The translations under genes and the position numbers were made by a program. From Micrococcales bacterium (GTDB lineage Bacteria; Actinomycetota; Actinomycetes; Actinomycetales; Microbacteriaceae), in contig JAFKIY010000001.1 in assembly GCA_017306245.1 (NCBI GenBank), positions 744,001 through 808,000 on the forward strand: a stretch of 64,000 nucleotides of DNA. Reading direction: 5' to 3'. Below the pieces are notes generated by a model, which saw nothing but the letters and a program-made list of their open reading frames with translations, did not search any database and was not told the DNA's origin. Below are positions 29,476-37,495 of the stretch, piece after piece; positions within the stretch are counted from its first letter, which is position 1, and each line of letters opens with the position of its first letter.

Positions 29476-29501
29476 CTCCACTTTACTCCACTTACATCCA
29501 C
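29476..29501 (-). promoter_or_regulatory. Triple MraZ-box array
   Basis: On the minus strand GTGGAT (29501-29496), GTGGAG (29491-29486) and GTGGAG (29481-29476) repeat every 10 bases, one DNA turn. MraZ operators in other bacteria are three to four short direct repeats with the same 10-base period just before mraZ. The promoter itself is unclear; a TAGAAT hexamer at 29558-29553 (minus strand) is a candidate -10, which would put the boxes downstream of the start point. Confidence 0.75.
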
Positions 29502-29631
29502 AAAACAATCAATTTCGACATCATTTCCTGCATACGAAAACTGGAGGCCTTGATTCTATTGGGAATTTGGAGCACCAGGTAGTGGAGGGATTTTTCCCAC
29601 ATTCGGCACTTTTGAGCCGAAATTGGGCACG

Positions 29632-29658
29632 AAAAAGGGCCGACCGTAAGGTCAGCCC
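29632..29658 (-). terminator. Rho-independent terminator after the DUF3040 gene
   Basis: A GGGC-GACC / GGTC-GCCC stem with one mismatch and a GTAA-type loop (29637-29658) is followed on the minus strand by five T residues (29636-29632). It lies 26 bases past the DUF3040 stop and separates that gene from the mraZ promoter region, which is on the same strand. Confidence 0.75.
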
Positions 29659-29684
29659 TGTGCGTGCGCTCTAGCGGCGGCGGC

Positions 29685-30053
29685 TCAGCTGCCGCGCTCT
29701 TCCTGGCGCCGGTCCCAGCGATCGTTCATGCGGTCCATGAAACCGGCGTGCTTCGCGAAACTCCTGCCGCCCTGTTCCAAAGGTTCCTCTGGCGCTGCCG
29801 ACCGCCTCAGGGCCAGGAGCACGCCGCCGAACATGATGAGGAATCCCACGACACCGATAATCACGAGGTGGGTGATGACCCCTGCGACAATTCCCGCGAT
29901 TCCCAGAACCGCCAGTAGCGCTCCGATGACGATCATGCGGTAGTTCGGGCGCGAACCCTCACTGCCGACCGTCGCGACGAAGTCGGCGTCGTTGCGATAG
30001 AGACCGCGCTCCATCTCATCGAGGAGGCGCTGTTCATGCTCCGATAACGGCAT
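29685..30053 (-). CDS. DUF3040 domain-containing membrane protein
   Basis: A 122-residue protein of the actinobacterial DUF3040 family, function unknown, typically placed just upstream of mraZ. It has the family N-terminus MPLSEHEQRLLDEMERGLY, then two helices in the span 48-90, and a basic C-terminus. The ATG at 30053 has GGAGAG 8 bases upstream. The frame extends to 30098, but that start lies inside the apparent -10 (TACAAT). Confidence 0.9.
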   Translation of the reverse strand: MPLSEHEQRLLDEMERGLYRNDADFVATVGSEGSRPNYRMIVIGALLAVLGIAGIVAGVITHLVIIGVVGFLIMFGGVLLALRRSAAPEEPLEQGGRSFAKHAGFMDRMNDRWDRRQEERGS

Positions 30054-30096
30054 GGTCACTCTCCTCTCCTGCGAGTCCGACGCTGTCTTGTCCACC

Positions 30097-30102
30097 ATTG
30101 TA
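30097..30102 (-). promoter_or_regulatory. -10 element of the DUF3040 promoter
   Basis: The minus-strand hexamer TACAAT (5 of 6 to TATAAT) lies 44 bases before the DUF3040 start codon, giving a leader of about 35 bases with a good ribosome site. The -35 is weak. The element is only 16 bases from the divergent -10 at 30119-30124, so the two promoters overlap. Confidence 0.5.
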
Positions 30103-30118
30103 TGCTCACGAGGCTGGC

Positions 30119-30124
30119 TAGGCT
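30119..30124 (+). promoter_or_regulatory. -10 element for leaderless polyprenyl synthase mRNA
   Basis: TAGGCT ends 6 bases before the GTG start at 30131 and no ribosome site is present. The arrangement matches that before the kinase gene (TAGACT, 6 bases, GTG). Leaderless mRNAs are common in actinobacteria; this case is inferred. Confidence 0.45.
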
Positions 30125-30130
30125 ATCAGC

Positions 30131-31249
30131 GTGGCTGAGAGTACGCGGTTAGTTGATCTGGTCCAGGACGACATCGATCGCTTCCTCGACGACCGCGAAC
30201 CGCAATTGCGCGACATCGCCGAGGAACTTGCCCCGTTTGCCGAGTACTCGCGCGCTCTGCTGAAGGGCGGGAAACGGTTCAGGGCGTTGTTTTGCTATTG
30301 GGGCTGGCAGTCCACGCGAACCCCGGCGAACGAATTCGACCTCATCCCGGACTCCGACGACCGGGAGCTGTCCGCGATCGTTCGCGCCTCGGTCGCACTT
30401 GAGCTGTTCCATGCCGCCGCGCTCGTGCACGACGACATCATCGACAACTCGGATACGCGCCGCGGCAGCGAGTCCATCCACCGCAGGTTCGAATCCATTC
30501 ACCTCGCGGGAGGCTGGGCGGGCTCGTCAGAGGCATTCGGGCGCTCCGCCGCGATCCTGCTCGGCGATCTGCTGCTTGCCTGGAGCGATGAAGCCTTCGA
30601 CGAGGCTCTGGCGATGACGGCTTCGTCGTCGGCGCGGGCCAGCGCCCGGGCCGAACACCACAGGATGCGCAGCGAGGTCATGCTCGGGCAATACCTCGAC
30701 GTGCTGAACGAGCAGGCCTGGAAGAGCTACCCCGAATCGGAACAGCTGTCGCGCGCCCACCGGGTCATCATGTACAAGTCGGCGAAGTACAGCGTCGAAG
30801 CGCCGTTGACGATCGGCGCCGCCCTCGGCGGCGGCACTGCGGATCATCTCGCGGCTTTGCGCGAGTTCGGCCTGCCGCTCGGAATTGCCTACCAGCTCCG
30901 CGACGATCTGCTCGGGGTGTTTGGCGACCCGTCGGTGACGGGCAAACCCTCGGGCGACGATTTGCGGGAGGGCAAACGAACCGTCCTGGTGGCGCTCGCC
31001 CGCGCGGCACTCCCCTCGAATGCGGCGCGGTTGTTCGATGAGCTTCTCGGAGACCGTGATCTTTCCGACCTGCAGGTTCGCGCACTGCAGGACACGATCC
31101 GGGACAGCGGCGCCGTTACGGATGTCGAGCGGATCATTCAGCGCAACGTCGAACTCGCGAAGGAGGCGCTGAGCGGCGCCGCGATCACCCTGAGCGCCCG
31201 CAACGAATTGCTGGGACTCGCCGACTCGGCGATCACGCGCACGGCGTAA
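30131..31249 (+). CDS. Polyprenyl (geranylgeranyl-type) diphosphate synthase
   Basis: Condenses isopentenyl diphosphate with allylic diphosphates to make a C20 or longer prenyl chain for carotenoids, menaquinone or lipids. The 372-residue protein has the first Asp-rich motif HDDIID (101-105 region) and the second motif RDDLLGVFGD near residue 257, plus GGKRFRAL for diphosphate binding. Start GTG at 30131, apparently leaderless. M. tuberculosis has idsA2 (Rv2173) in the same neighbourhood. Chain length cannot be read with certainty. Confidence 0.92.
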   Translation: MAESTRLVDLVQDDIDRFLDDREPQLRDIAEELAPFAEYSRALLKGGKRFRALFCYWGWQSTRTPANEFDLIPDSDDRELSAIVRASVALELFHAAALVHDDIIDNSDTRRGSESIHRRFESIHLAGGWAGSSEAFGRSAAILLGDLLLAWSDEAFDEALAMTASSSARASARAEHHRMRSEVMLGQYLDVLNEQAWKSYPESEQLSRAHRVIMYKSAKYSVEAPLTIGAALGGGTADHLAALREFGLPLGIAYQLRDDLLGVFGDPSVTGKPSGDDLREGKRTVLVALARAALPSNAARLFDELLGDRDLSDLQVRALQDTIRDSGAVTDVERIIQRNVELAKEALSGAAITLSARNELLGLADSAITRTA

Positions 31250-31255
31250 CGGAAG

Positions 31256-31615
31256 TCAGAACCCCAGCGCCTGGGCGATCCGGCGCACTTCCGCCTTCCG
31301 GCCGGACCGAAGAGCTTCGATGGGGCTCGTGCCGAGGCTTTCCTCGCGGTTCAGGATCCAGTGCATGGCTTCCTCGTCGGAGTACCCGCTGTCAGCGAGG
31401 AGGATGAGCGTTCCCTTGAGCTCGGGAAGCGGCTCCCCGTCCCGAATGAACAGTTCCGGAACTTGCCACACGCCGTCCACGCGCGTGGCCAGGATGGCCC
31501 GATCTTCGATGAGTCGGCGTACCTTGCTGACGCCGACGCCCAGTATTTCGACGAGTTCGGGGACGGTGAGCCAGCGAATGTCGGAGTTCTCGGGCGACGC
31601 AGGAGTGGGTTCCAC
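31256..31615 (-). CDS. Rv2175c-family DNA-binding protein
   Basis: A 119-residue winged-helix DNA-binding protein. It has the recognition segment RWLTVPELVEILGVGVSKVR (about residues 14-33), and the C-terminal domain carries GYSDEEAMHWILNREESLG. In M. tuberculosis Rv2175c is a substrate of the kinase PknL encoded next door; a kinase gene likewise lies nearby here (33207). It starts with GTG at 31615 and is convergent with the polyprenyl synthase (6-base gap). Its DNA target is unknown. Confidence 0.9.
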   Translation of the reverse strand: MEPTPASPENSDIRWLTVPELVEILGVGVSKVRRLIEDRAILATRVDGVWQVPELFIRDGEPLPELKGTLILLADSGYSDEEAMHWILNREESLGTSPIEALRSGRKAEVRRIAQALGF

Positions 31616-31704
31616 GGTTAAAGACTGCCAGAATCGCGCGTCGGGCGGACAGCGACACGATCGAACTCAGCTAAATTCACACCAATCACTTTCGTCACAC
31701 TGAT

Positions 31705-31728
31705 TGACACGTGTATATAACTGTGTCA
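31705..31728. promoter_or_regulatory. TGACAC-N12-GTGTCA inverted repeat in the LysM gene promoter
   Basis: Perfect 6-base arms at 31705-31710 and 31723-31728 enclose TATATAAC, a likely -10. The left arm overlaps TTGACA (31704-31709), a full -35 consensus, and also forms the palindrome ACACGTGT (31707-31714). The site lies 29-52 bases before the LysM gene start codon, where a regulator would block or remodel the promoter. The divergent Rv2175c-like gene starts 89 bases away and could share it. Confidence 0.5.
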
Positions 31729-31756
31729 TTTTTATCAGGGAGACTTGGGGAATCAG

Positions 31757-33136
31757 ATGACGGATAATTTCGTGCGCACTCGCGACGCGTTCGGCGGTGC
31801 ACGGCACCGCGCACCAAAGCAGACCGGAAAGCTCTCGCGCAGCGCCTTCCAAACTCTGCCGATCCTGCTTGCTGGTTCGATGGCCATGGGCCTGAACCTC
31901 ACCGGCCCGCTCCCGCCGGCCAGTGCGACCGGACCTGATAAGGCCAAGGATTCCAACACCCAGTTGCGCAAGGCCGTCATCGACGCCATGAATGCCGCCG
32001 CGAACCAGCGCGCCGCCTCGGCGGCGCCTTCAGCGCCCGGCAACGCTGCCGTCGCCACGGCAACTCCAGCAACGTATCGGGTGGTCGGCGGCGACACCGT
32101 GAGCGGCATTGCGGCGCGCTTCGGGTTGTCGACGGCATCCGTTCTCGCGCTCAATGGGCTCGGGTGGAAATCGCTCATCTTCCCCGGCCAGATCCTTCGT
32201 CTCACAACGACGGCATCCCCGACTCCGCCACCGACACCAGCTCCGACACCGTCGACTCCGCAGCAGGGCGCGGCGGCGACATACACGATCACAAAGGGTG
32301 ACACGATCAGCCGCATCGCGGCGCGATTCGGCGTTTCCACCCAGTCGGTTCTCACGGCGAACTCGCTCGGCTGGTCCACGATCATCTACCCCGGCCAGAA
32401 GATCGTCATCCCCGGCGTAGCGACCGCCGCTCCGCCCACTCCGGCACCACCCGCCCCAACCCCGCCGGCGCCGACTCCGCCAGCGCCGACGCCTCCTCCC
32501 GTGGTCGAGCTTGAGCCGGTCGTCAGCGTGACGCCGACACCCGCTTCGACGACGTATCTCATCAAGTCCGGGGACACCATCACCGGAATTGCCGCGCGGT
32601 TCGGCGTGAGCATCCAGTCCATCCTCAGCGCGAACGGGCTGTCGTACTCCAGTCTCATCTACGCGGGCCGCACGCTCACGATCCCTGGAGCCGGATCCTC
32701 CACGGCATCCGTCGGCTCCGGCACGACGCCGCTCACCGCGGAAATGGAAACCAACGCGCGGACCATCATTTCGGTCGGACGATCGCTCGGGGTGAGCGAC
32801 TACGGTCTCGTGATAGCCCTCGCCGCGGCGATGCAGGAATCGAGCCTGCGCAACCTGAACTACGGCGACCGCGACTCGCTCGGGCTCTTCCAGCAGCGGC
32901 CGAGCACCGGCTGGGGCACCCCGGCGCAGGTCACCGATCCCGTGTACGCGAGCCGACTGTTCTTCGGCGGCCCGAGCAACCCCAACAAGGGATACACGAG
33001 GGGGCTCCTGGACATCCCCGGGTGGCAAACCATGACCGTCACCCAGGCGGCGCAGGCGGTCCAGATTTCCGCATACCCGAACGCGTACGCGAAGTGGGAA
33101 GCGTCAGCCCGCGCCTGGCTTGCGCAGCTGAGCTGA
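31757..33136 (+). CDS. Secreted three-LysM cell-wall protein with lysozyme-like C-terminal domain
   Basis: An exported 459-residue protein. A basic N-terminus and hydrophobic segment (about 35-56) form a signal or anchor. Three LysM peptidoglycan-binding domains follow at about 105-150, 174-219 and 267-312, joined by Pro/Thr/Ala-rich linkers; one linker has three APTPP copies. The C-terminal 130 residues (AAAMQESSLRNLNYGDRDS, GLFQQRPSTGWGT) resemble the transglycosylase-like domain of actinobacterial wall hydrolases, with E in MQESS the likely catalytic residue. The ATG at 31757 has GGGGA 6 bases upstream; TTG at 31745 is less likely. Confidence 0.85.
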   Translation: MTDNFVRTRDAFGGARHRAPKQTGKLSRSAFQTLPILLAGSMAMGLNLTGPLPPASATGPDKAKDSNTQLRKAVIDAMNAAANQRAASAAPSAPGNAAVATATPATYRVVGGDTVSGIAARFGLSTASVLALNGLGWKSLIFPGQILRLTTTASPTPPPTPAPTPSTPQQGAAATYTITKGDTISRIAARFGVSTQSVLTANSLGWSTIIYPGQKIVIPGVATAAPPTPAPPAPTPPAPTPPAPTPPPVVELEPVVSVTPTPASTTYLIKSGDTITGIAARFGVSIQSILSANGLSYSSLIYAGRTLTIPGAGSSTASVGSGTTPLTAEMETNARTIISVGRSLGVSDYGLVIALAAAMQESSLRNLNYGDRDSLGLFQQRPSTGWGTPAQVTDPVYASRLFFGGPSNPNKGYTRGLLDIPGWQTMTVTQAAQAVQISAYPNAYAKWEASARAWLAQLS

Positions 33137-33171
33137 GCGGTACCCAAAGCCGCCGTTCACGGTGTTTTTAC

Positions 33172-33200
33172 GGTCAGATCGAGGGCAACCTCCTTAGACT
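33172..33200 (+). promoter_or_regulatory. Candidate promoter of a leaderless kinase mRNA
   Basis: GGTCAG (33172-33177) and TAGACT (33195-33200) are 17 bases apart, and the GTG start follows 6 bases after the -10. No ribosome site is visible. The -35 is weak, but the same hexamer pair spacing is found before ftsZ. Confidence 0.4.
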
Positions 33201-33206
33201 TCTGCG

Positions 33207-35159
33207 GTGAGCTCTGCCACCCCTGATCCCATGATCGGCCGCCTCGTCGACGGCCGGTATCAGGTGCGCTCGCGCATCGCGAGGGGCGGCATGGCCACCG
33301 TCTACCTGGCGACCGACCTCCGCCTCGAACGCCGGGTCGCGATCAAGGTCATGCACGGCCACCTCGCCGACGACGCCCAGTACAAGGCGCGGTTCATCCA
33401 GGAGGCGCGTTCGGCGGCCCGTCTCGCCCATCCCAACGTCGTCAACGTGTACGACCAGGGCCAGGACGCGGATACCGCGTACCTCGTCATGGAATACCTG
33501 CCGGGAATCACTCTGCGGGAACTGCTGGAAGAGCACCCGGTTCTCACGACCGAGCAGGCACTCGACATCATGGAGGCGGTTCTCTCCGGGCTCGCCGCCG
33601 CGCACCGCAACGGCATCGTGCACCGCGACCTCAAACCGGAGAACGTTCTCCTCGCCGACGATGGGCGCATCAAGATCAGCGACTTCGGCCTCGCGCGGGC
33701 TGCAACCGCGCAAACCGCGACCGGCAACGCGCTGCTCGGCACCATTGCCTACCTCTCCCCCGAACTCGTCACTCGGGGCATCGCCGACGCTCGAAGCGAC
33801 ATCTACGCGGTCGGCATCATGCTGTACGAAATGCTCGCCGGCGAGCAACCGTTCAAGGGCGAGCAGCCGTTCCAGATCGCGCAACAGCACGCGAACGACA
33901 CGGTGCCGACGCCCAGCACCAAGAACTCACGGGTCCCGGTGGAACTCGACGAGCTCGTGCTGTGGGCGACGGCGCGGGATCCGGAGCAGCGGCCGCGCGA
34001 TGCCCGAGCGATGCTGGAACAGCTTCACGAAACCCGGCGGATCCTGCAGGACGGTCCCGGGCCGGCCGCCGCAACCGCCGCGTCGAAGACGGTCGTCATG
34101 CCGCCCGTCATGCCGGCGGCATCCGACGCCGAAACACAGGTGCTGGGTACGCGGGCCCGGCCCCGCACGTCGCCAGCGGCATTCGACAGCACGACCGCCC
34201 TTGCCGCCATCGCAGACCGTCGACGGTCGCGCGGGTGGTGGCTGTTCTCCCTCGTGCTCATTCTCGCGGCGCTCGCCGGGGCGACCGGATGGTATTTCGG
34301 TTCAGGGCCGGGCTCCAAAGTCGTCATCCCCGACGTATCCGGCAAGGAAGTCGCCGCTGCGACCACCCTCCTCGAAAAAGCCGACCTTGTGGTGTCGCCC
34401 GACCACAAGCAAGCGTTCAGCGTCACCGTCAAAGAGGGGCTGGTGATGGGGACAGACCCCGCCAGCGGCCAGTCGGTGTCTCACGGCGGCACGGTCAAGC
34501 TCATCATCTCCCAGGGACCGAAACTGCTGACCCTGCCAAACCTGGTCGGCGAATCCGAGACCGCTGCCCGCGCCGCGCTCGGCAGTTCGTTCGACGTGCA
34601 GGAATCGCAGTACCAGTTCGATTCCAGCGTCGAGGCCAACACCGTGATCTCCGCGTTCGGGCTGGACAAGGAAGGCAAGACGCTCGACCTTTCCACCGTC
34701 CAGCAATACTGGGAAGGGCAGCCGGTGACGCTCGTGGTGTCGCTCGGCGCGATCCCCGACGTCAAGGGCATGTCGGTCGAGGAGGCGAAGAAGGCGCTCA
34801 GCGACAAGGGGCTGGTGGGGTCCACGAGCGAGGGGCTCCACGACTGGAGCGACGACGTCGCCAAGGGCGACGTGATCGGCTACCGACCGCTCCCTGACGG
34901 TACGGTCGCGACAACGGGCACGACGCTGGAACTCATTGTTTCCGACGGCATCGAGCAAGTCACGGTGCCGGATGTGGTCGGGATGACGTGGGCAGATGCG
35001 AAACCGGTTCTCGAGGCCGCGGGATTCCAAATCGTCTTTCGCGACCCGAAGAGCCAACTCCTGGCCAGCATTCCCAACGATGCGATTGTGCAGGACATCA
35101 ATCCGGAAGCGGGAACTCAGGCCGACAAGGGTTCCAAAGTGAACGTCAAGCTGAAGTAG
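33207..35159 (+). CDS. PASTA-domain Ser/Thr protein kinase
   Basis: A membrane receptor kinase that senses wall precursors outside and phosphorylates division and metabolism proteins inside. The 650-residue protein has a kinase domain at about 14-275, with Gly loop IARGGMAT, VAIKVM lysine, HRDLKPEN catalytic loop, DFG and SPE. An acidic/Pro linker and one helix at about 342-364 follow. Four PASTA repeats start near residues 370, 440, 514 and 585. The nearby Rv2175c-like gene suggests PknL orthology by position, but M. tuberculosis PknL lacks PASTA repeats, so a PknB-like role is also possible. Start GTG at 33207. The GarA-like protein at 47032-47508 is a plausible substrate. Confidence 0.95.
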   Translation: MSSATPDPMIGRLVDGRYQVRSRIARGGMATVYLATDLRLERRVAIKVMHGHLADDAQYKARFIQEARSAARLAHPNVVNVYDQGQDADTAYLVMEYLPGITLRELLEEHPVLTTEQALDIMEAVLSGLAAAHRNGIVHRDLKPENVLLADDGRIKISDFGLARAATAQTATGNALLGTIAYLSPELVTRGIADARSDIYAVGIMLYEMLAGEQPFKGEQPFQIAQQHANDTVPTPSTKNSRVPVELDELVLWATARDPEQRPRDARAMLEQLHETRRILQDGPGPAAATAASKTVVMPPVMPAASDAETQVLGTRARPRTSPAAFDSTTALAAIADRRRSRGWWLFSLVLILAALAGATGWYFGSGPGSKVVIPDVSGKEVAAATTLLEKADLVVSPDHKQAFSVTVKEGLVMGTDPASGQSVSHGGTVKLIISQGPKLLTLPNLVGESETAARAALGSSFDVQESQYQFDSSVEANTVISAFGLDKEGKTLDLSTVQQYWEGQPVTLVVSLGAIPDVKGMSVEEAKKALSDKGLVGSTSEGLHDWSDDVAKGDVIGYRPLPDGTVATTGTTLELIVSDGIEQVTVPDVVGMTWADAKPVLEAAGFQIVFRDPKSQLLASIPNDAIVQDINPEAGTQADKGSKVNVKLK

Positions 35160-35203
35160 GGCGCAACCGCGGAACTGCGGGCGCGCCCGGAACTCCGTCG
35201 CAC

Positions 35204-36574
35204 CTAGCGGGCCCCGAGTTCTTCCGCCACCAGGAAGGCCAGTTCGAGCGACTGCATGTGGTTGAGTCGAGGGTCGCACAGCGACTCGTACCGCGTGGCG
35301 AGCGCTGACTCGTCGATCTGCTCCGAGCCGCCGAGGCACTCGGTGACGTCATCGCCGGTGAGTTCGATATGGATGCCGCCCGGGTTGGTCCCGACCATCC
35401 GGTGCGCCTCGAAAAAGCCCTTGACCTCATCGACGACGTCGTCGAATCGCCTGGTCTTGTAGCCGGTCGGCGTCGTGAGACCGTTCCCGTGCATGGGGTC
35501 GCTCACCCAGACGGGCGTTGCGTCACTTGCCTTCACGGTTTCCAGAAGCGTGGGCAGAACGTCCCGCACCCTGCCCGCACCCATCCGCGCGATGAACGTC
35601 AGCCTGCCCGGCTCCCGGTCCGGGTCCAGCCGGTCGATGAGCTCGAGCACGTCGGCGGGCGTGGCCGCCGGCCCGAGCTTGACGCCGATCGGGTTTCGCA
35701 CGCGCGACAGGAAGTCGATGTGCGCTCCATCGGGCTGGCGCGTGCGCTCCCCCACCCACAGGAAATGCGCAGAGGTGTTGTACGGGGTTCCTGTGCGGGA
35801 ATCAATCCGCGTCATCGGACGCTCGTAATCCATGAGGAGCGCCTCGTGGGACGTGTAGAACTCGGTGCGCTTGAGCGCCTCGAAATCCGCGCCGCACGCC
35901 ATCATGAATTTGATCGCGCGGTCGATTTCGCGCGCCATGTGCTCGTAGCGCACATTCGCCGGGTTGCGCGCGAACCCCTGATTCCAGCTGTGCACCTGGC
36001 GCAGGTCCGCGAACCCGCCCTGCGTGAACGCGCGGATGAGGTTGAGCGTGCTCGCGGCCGTGTGGTAGCCGCGCACCAGGCGGGAGGGGTCGGCGGCTCT
36101 GGACTCGGGGGTGAAGTCGTACCCGTTCACGATGTCGCCGCGGTACGCCGGCAGCGTGACGTCGCCGCGCGTTTCGCTTTCGCTCGACCGCGGCTTCGCG
36201 AACTGTCCGGCCATCCGGCCCATCTTGATGACCGGCATCGACGCGCCGTAGGTGAGAACGACCGCCATTTGAAGAATCGTCTTCACCCGGTCGCGGATCT
36301 GGTCTGCGGTCGCCGCGGCGAACGTCTCCGCGCAGTCCCCGCCCTGAAGCAAAAACGCTTCGCCCCGTGCGACGCTCGCGAGCCGATTGCGGAGGATGTC
36401 AACTTCGCCCGCAAAGACGAGCGGCGGCAGCCCCGAAAGTTCGCGCGAGGCGGCGGCGACATCGTCCGCTGACGGCCACGGCGGCTGCTGGGCGATGGGA
36501 AGGTCACGCCAGTGGTCGAGCCCGTCGATGACTGCCGGTTCGGCGAGTACGACCGGTTCGGTTGGATCGACCAC
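35204..36574 (-). CDS. aroG: Class II 3-deoxy-7-phosphoheptulonate synthase
   Basis: The first step of the shikimate pathway: condenses phosphoenolpyruvate with erythrose 4-phosphate. The 456-residue plant-like class II enzyme has LQGGDCAETFA, the GRMAGQFAKPRS metal/substrate segment and MHGNG near the C-terminus. The start is GTG at 36574 with GAGGAG 7 bases upstream. It is convergent with the kinase gene, an order also found in M. tuberculosis (Rv2176-Rv2178c). No peptide-coding attenuator was recognised in its short leader. Confidence 0.96.
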   Translation of the reverse strand: MVDPTEPVVLAEPAVIDGLDHWRDLPIAQQPPWPSADDVAAASRELSGLPPLVFAGEVDILRNRLASVARGEAFLLQGGDCAETFAAATADQIRDRVKTILQMAVVLTYGASMPVIKMGRMAGQFAKPRSSESETRGDVTLPAYRGDIVNGYDFTPESRAADPSRLVRGYHTAASTLNLIRAFTQGGFADLRQVHSWNQGFARNPANVRYEHMAREIDRAIKFMMACGADFEALKRTEFYTSHEALLMDYERPMTRIDSRTGTPYNTSAHFLWVGERTRQPDGAHIDFLSRVRNPIGVKLGPAATPADVLELIDRLDPDREPGRLTFIARMGAGRVRDVLPTLLETVKASDATPVWVSDPMHGNGLTTPTGYKTRRFDDVVDEVKGFFEAHRMVGTNPGGIHIELTGDDVTECLGGSEQIDESALATRYESLCDPRLNHMQSLELAFLVAEELGAR

Positions 36575-36660
36575 AGATTGCTCCTCTTACGTTGCTGGTT
36601 GACACGCCTGCACTCTCTAATTTAGGCGCGTGCGCGTGAATGTGACGTTTCGTGGCGGGT

Positions 36661-37350
36661 TTAGCGGCTGCGGCTCCCGGCCTTTTCCTTGATCGTCGAC
36701 GCATACACGTCGACGTATTCCTGATCGCCGAGATGGCTCAGTTCGTACATGATCTCGTCGGTGATGGATCGCAGGATGAAACGGTCGCTCTCCATCCCCT
36801 CGAACCGGGAGAAATCCAGCGGCTCGCCGATCACGACCCCGATGCGGCGGACCTTGGGCAGCCGCTTGCCGATCGGCATGACTTTCTCGGTGTCGATCAT
36901 GGCGACCGGCACGACAGGCACACCCCCCTCGAGGACCATTCTGGCCACGCCGGTTCGACCCCGATACAGTTTGCCGTCCGGGCTCCGGGTTCCCTCCGGG
37001 TAAATCCCGAGGACCTCGCCGCGGTGGAGAACACCGAGCCCCGTCCGCAGGCTTGCCTCAGATGCTTTTCCGCCCGAGCGGTCGATCGGGATCATCCCGG
37101 CAGCCTTCAGGAAGTGTTTGATCGCCCAGCCCTTGATGCCGCGCGCCGTGTAGTAGTCGCTCTTGGCCAAAAACGTCACGCGACGATCGATCACGAGCGG
37201 AAGAAACACTGAATCGATGAAGGAAAGGTGGTTGCTCGCCAGAATGACGCCACCCTTGCGCGGGATGTTCTCCTCGCCGGTCACCCACGGGCGGAATGCC
37301 GTGCGCAGGATGGGACCGGCGATGAGGTTCTTCATGAACCAGTAGAACAT
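36661..37350 (-). CDS. plsC: 1-acylglycerol-3-phosphate acyltransferase (PlsC family)
   Basis: Acylates lysophosphatidate to phosphatidate at the membrane. The 229-residue protein has the catalytic motif NHLSFID (HX4D family), the EGTRSPDG substrate loop and an N-terminal hydrophobic stretch. The ATG at 37350 has AAGGG 6 bases upstream. It is divergent from the acyl-CoA ligase gene, which could supply the acyl donor. M. tuberculosis Rv2182c holds the same position. Other lysolipid acceptors are possible. Confidence 0.92.
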   Translation of the reverse strand: MFYWFMKNLIAGPILRTAFRPWVTGEENIPRKGGVILASNHLSFIDSVFLPLVIDRRVTFLAKSDYYTARGIKGWAIKHFLKAAGMIPIDRSGGKASEASLRTGLGVLHRGEVLGIYPEGTRSPDGKLYRGRTGVARMVLEGGVPVVPVAMIDTEKVMPIGKRLPKVRRIGVVIGEPLDFSRFEGMESDRFILRSITDEIMYELSHLGDQEYVDVYASTIKEKAGSRSR

Positions 37351-37495
37351 CCGAACCCTTCCATCCTGTCGATTCTGTTGTTCACCATGAACCTTCCCAG
37401 CCTACCCGTGCCCGCACCGGCGCCGACCCGGGAAGCCCGGACGCGCGACCAGATAGAGTAGTAAGAATGACCTGACCGGTACCAAAGGAGTCGCT

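Noticed and set aside
36575..36660. Aromatic amino-acid attenuator before the DAHP synthase gene
   Set aside because: No short leader peptide rich in Trp, Phe or Tyr codons and no alternative hairpins could be found.
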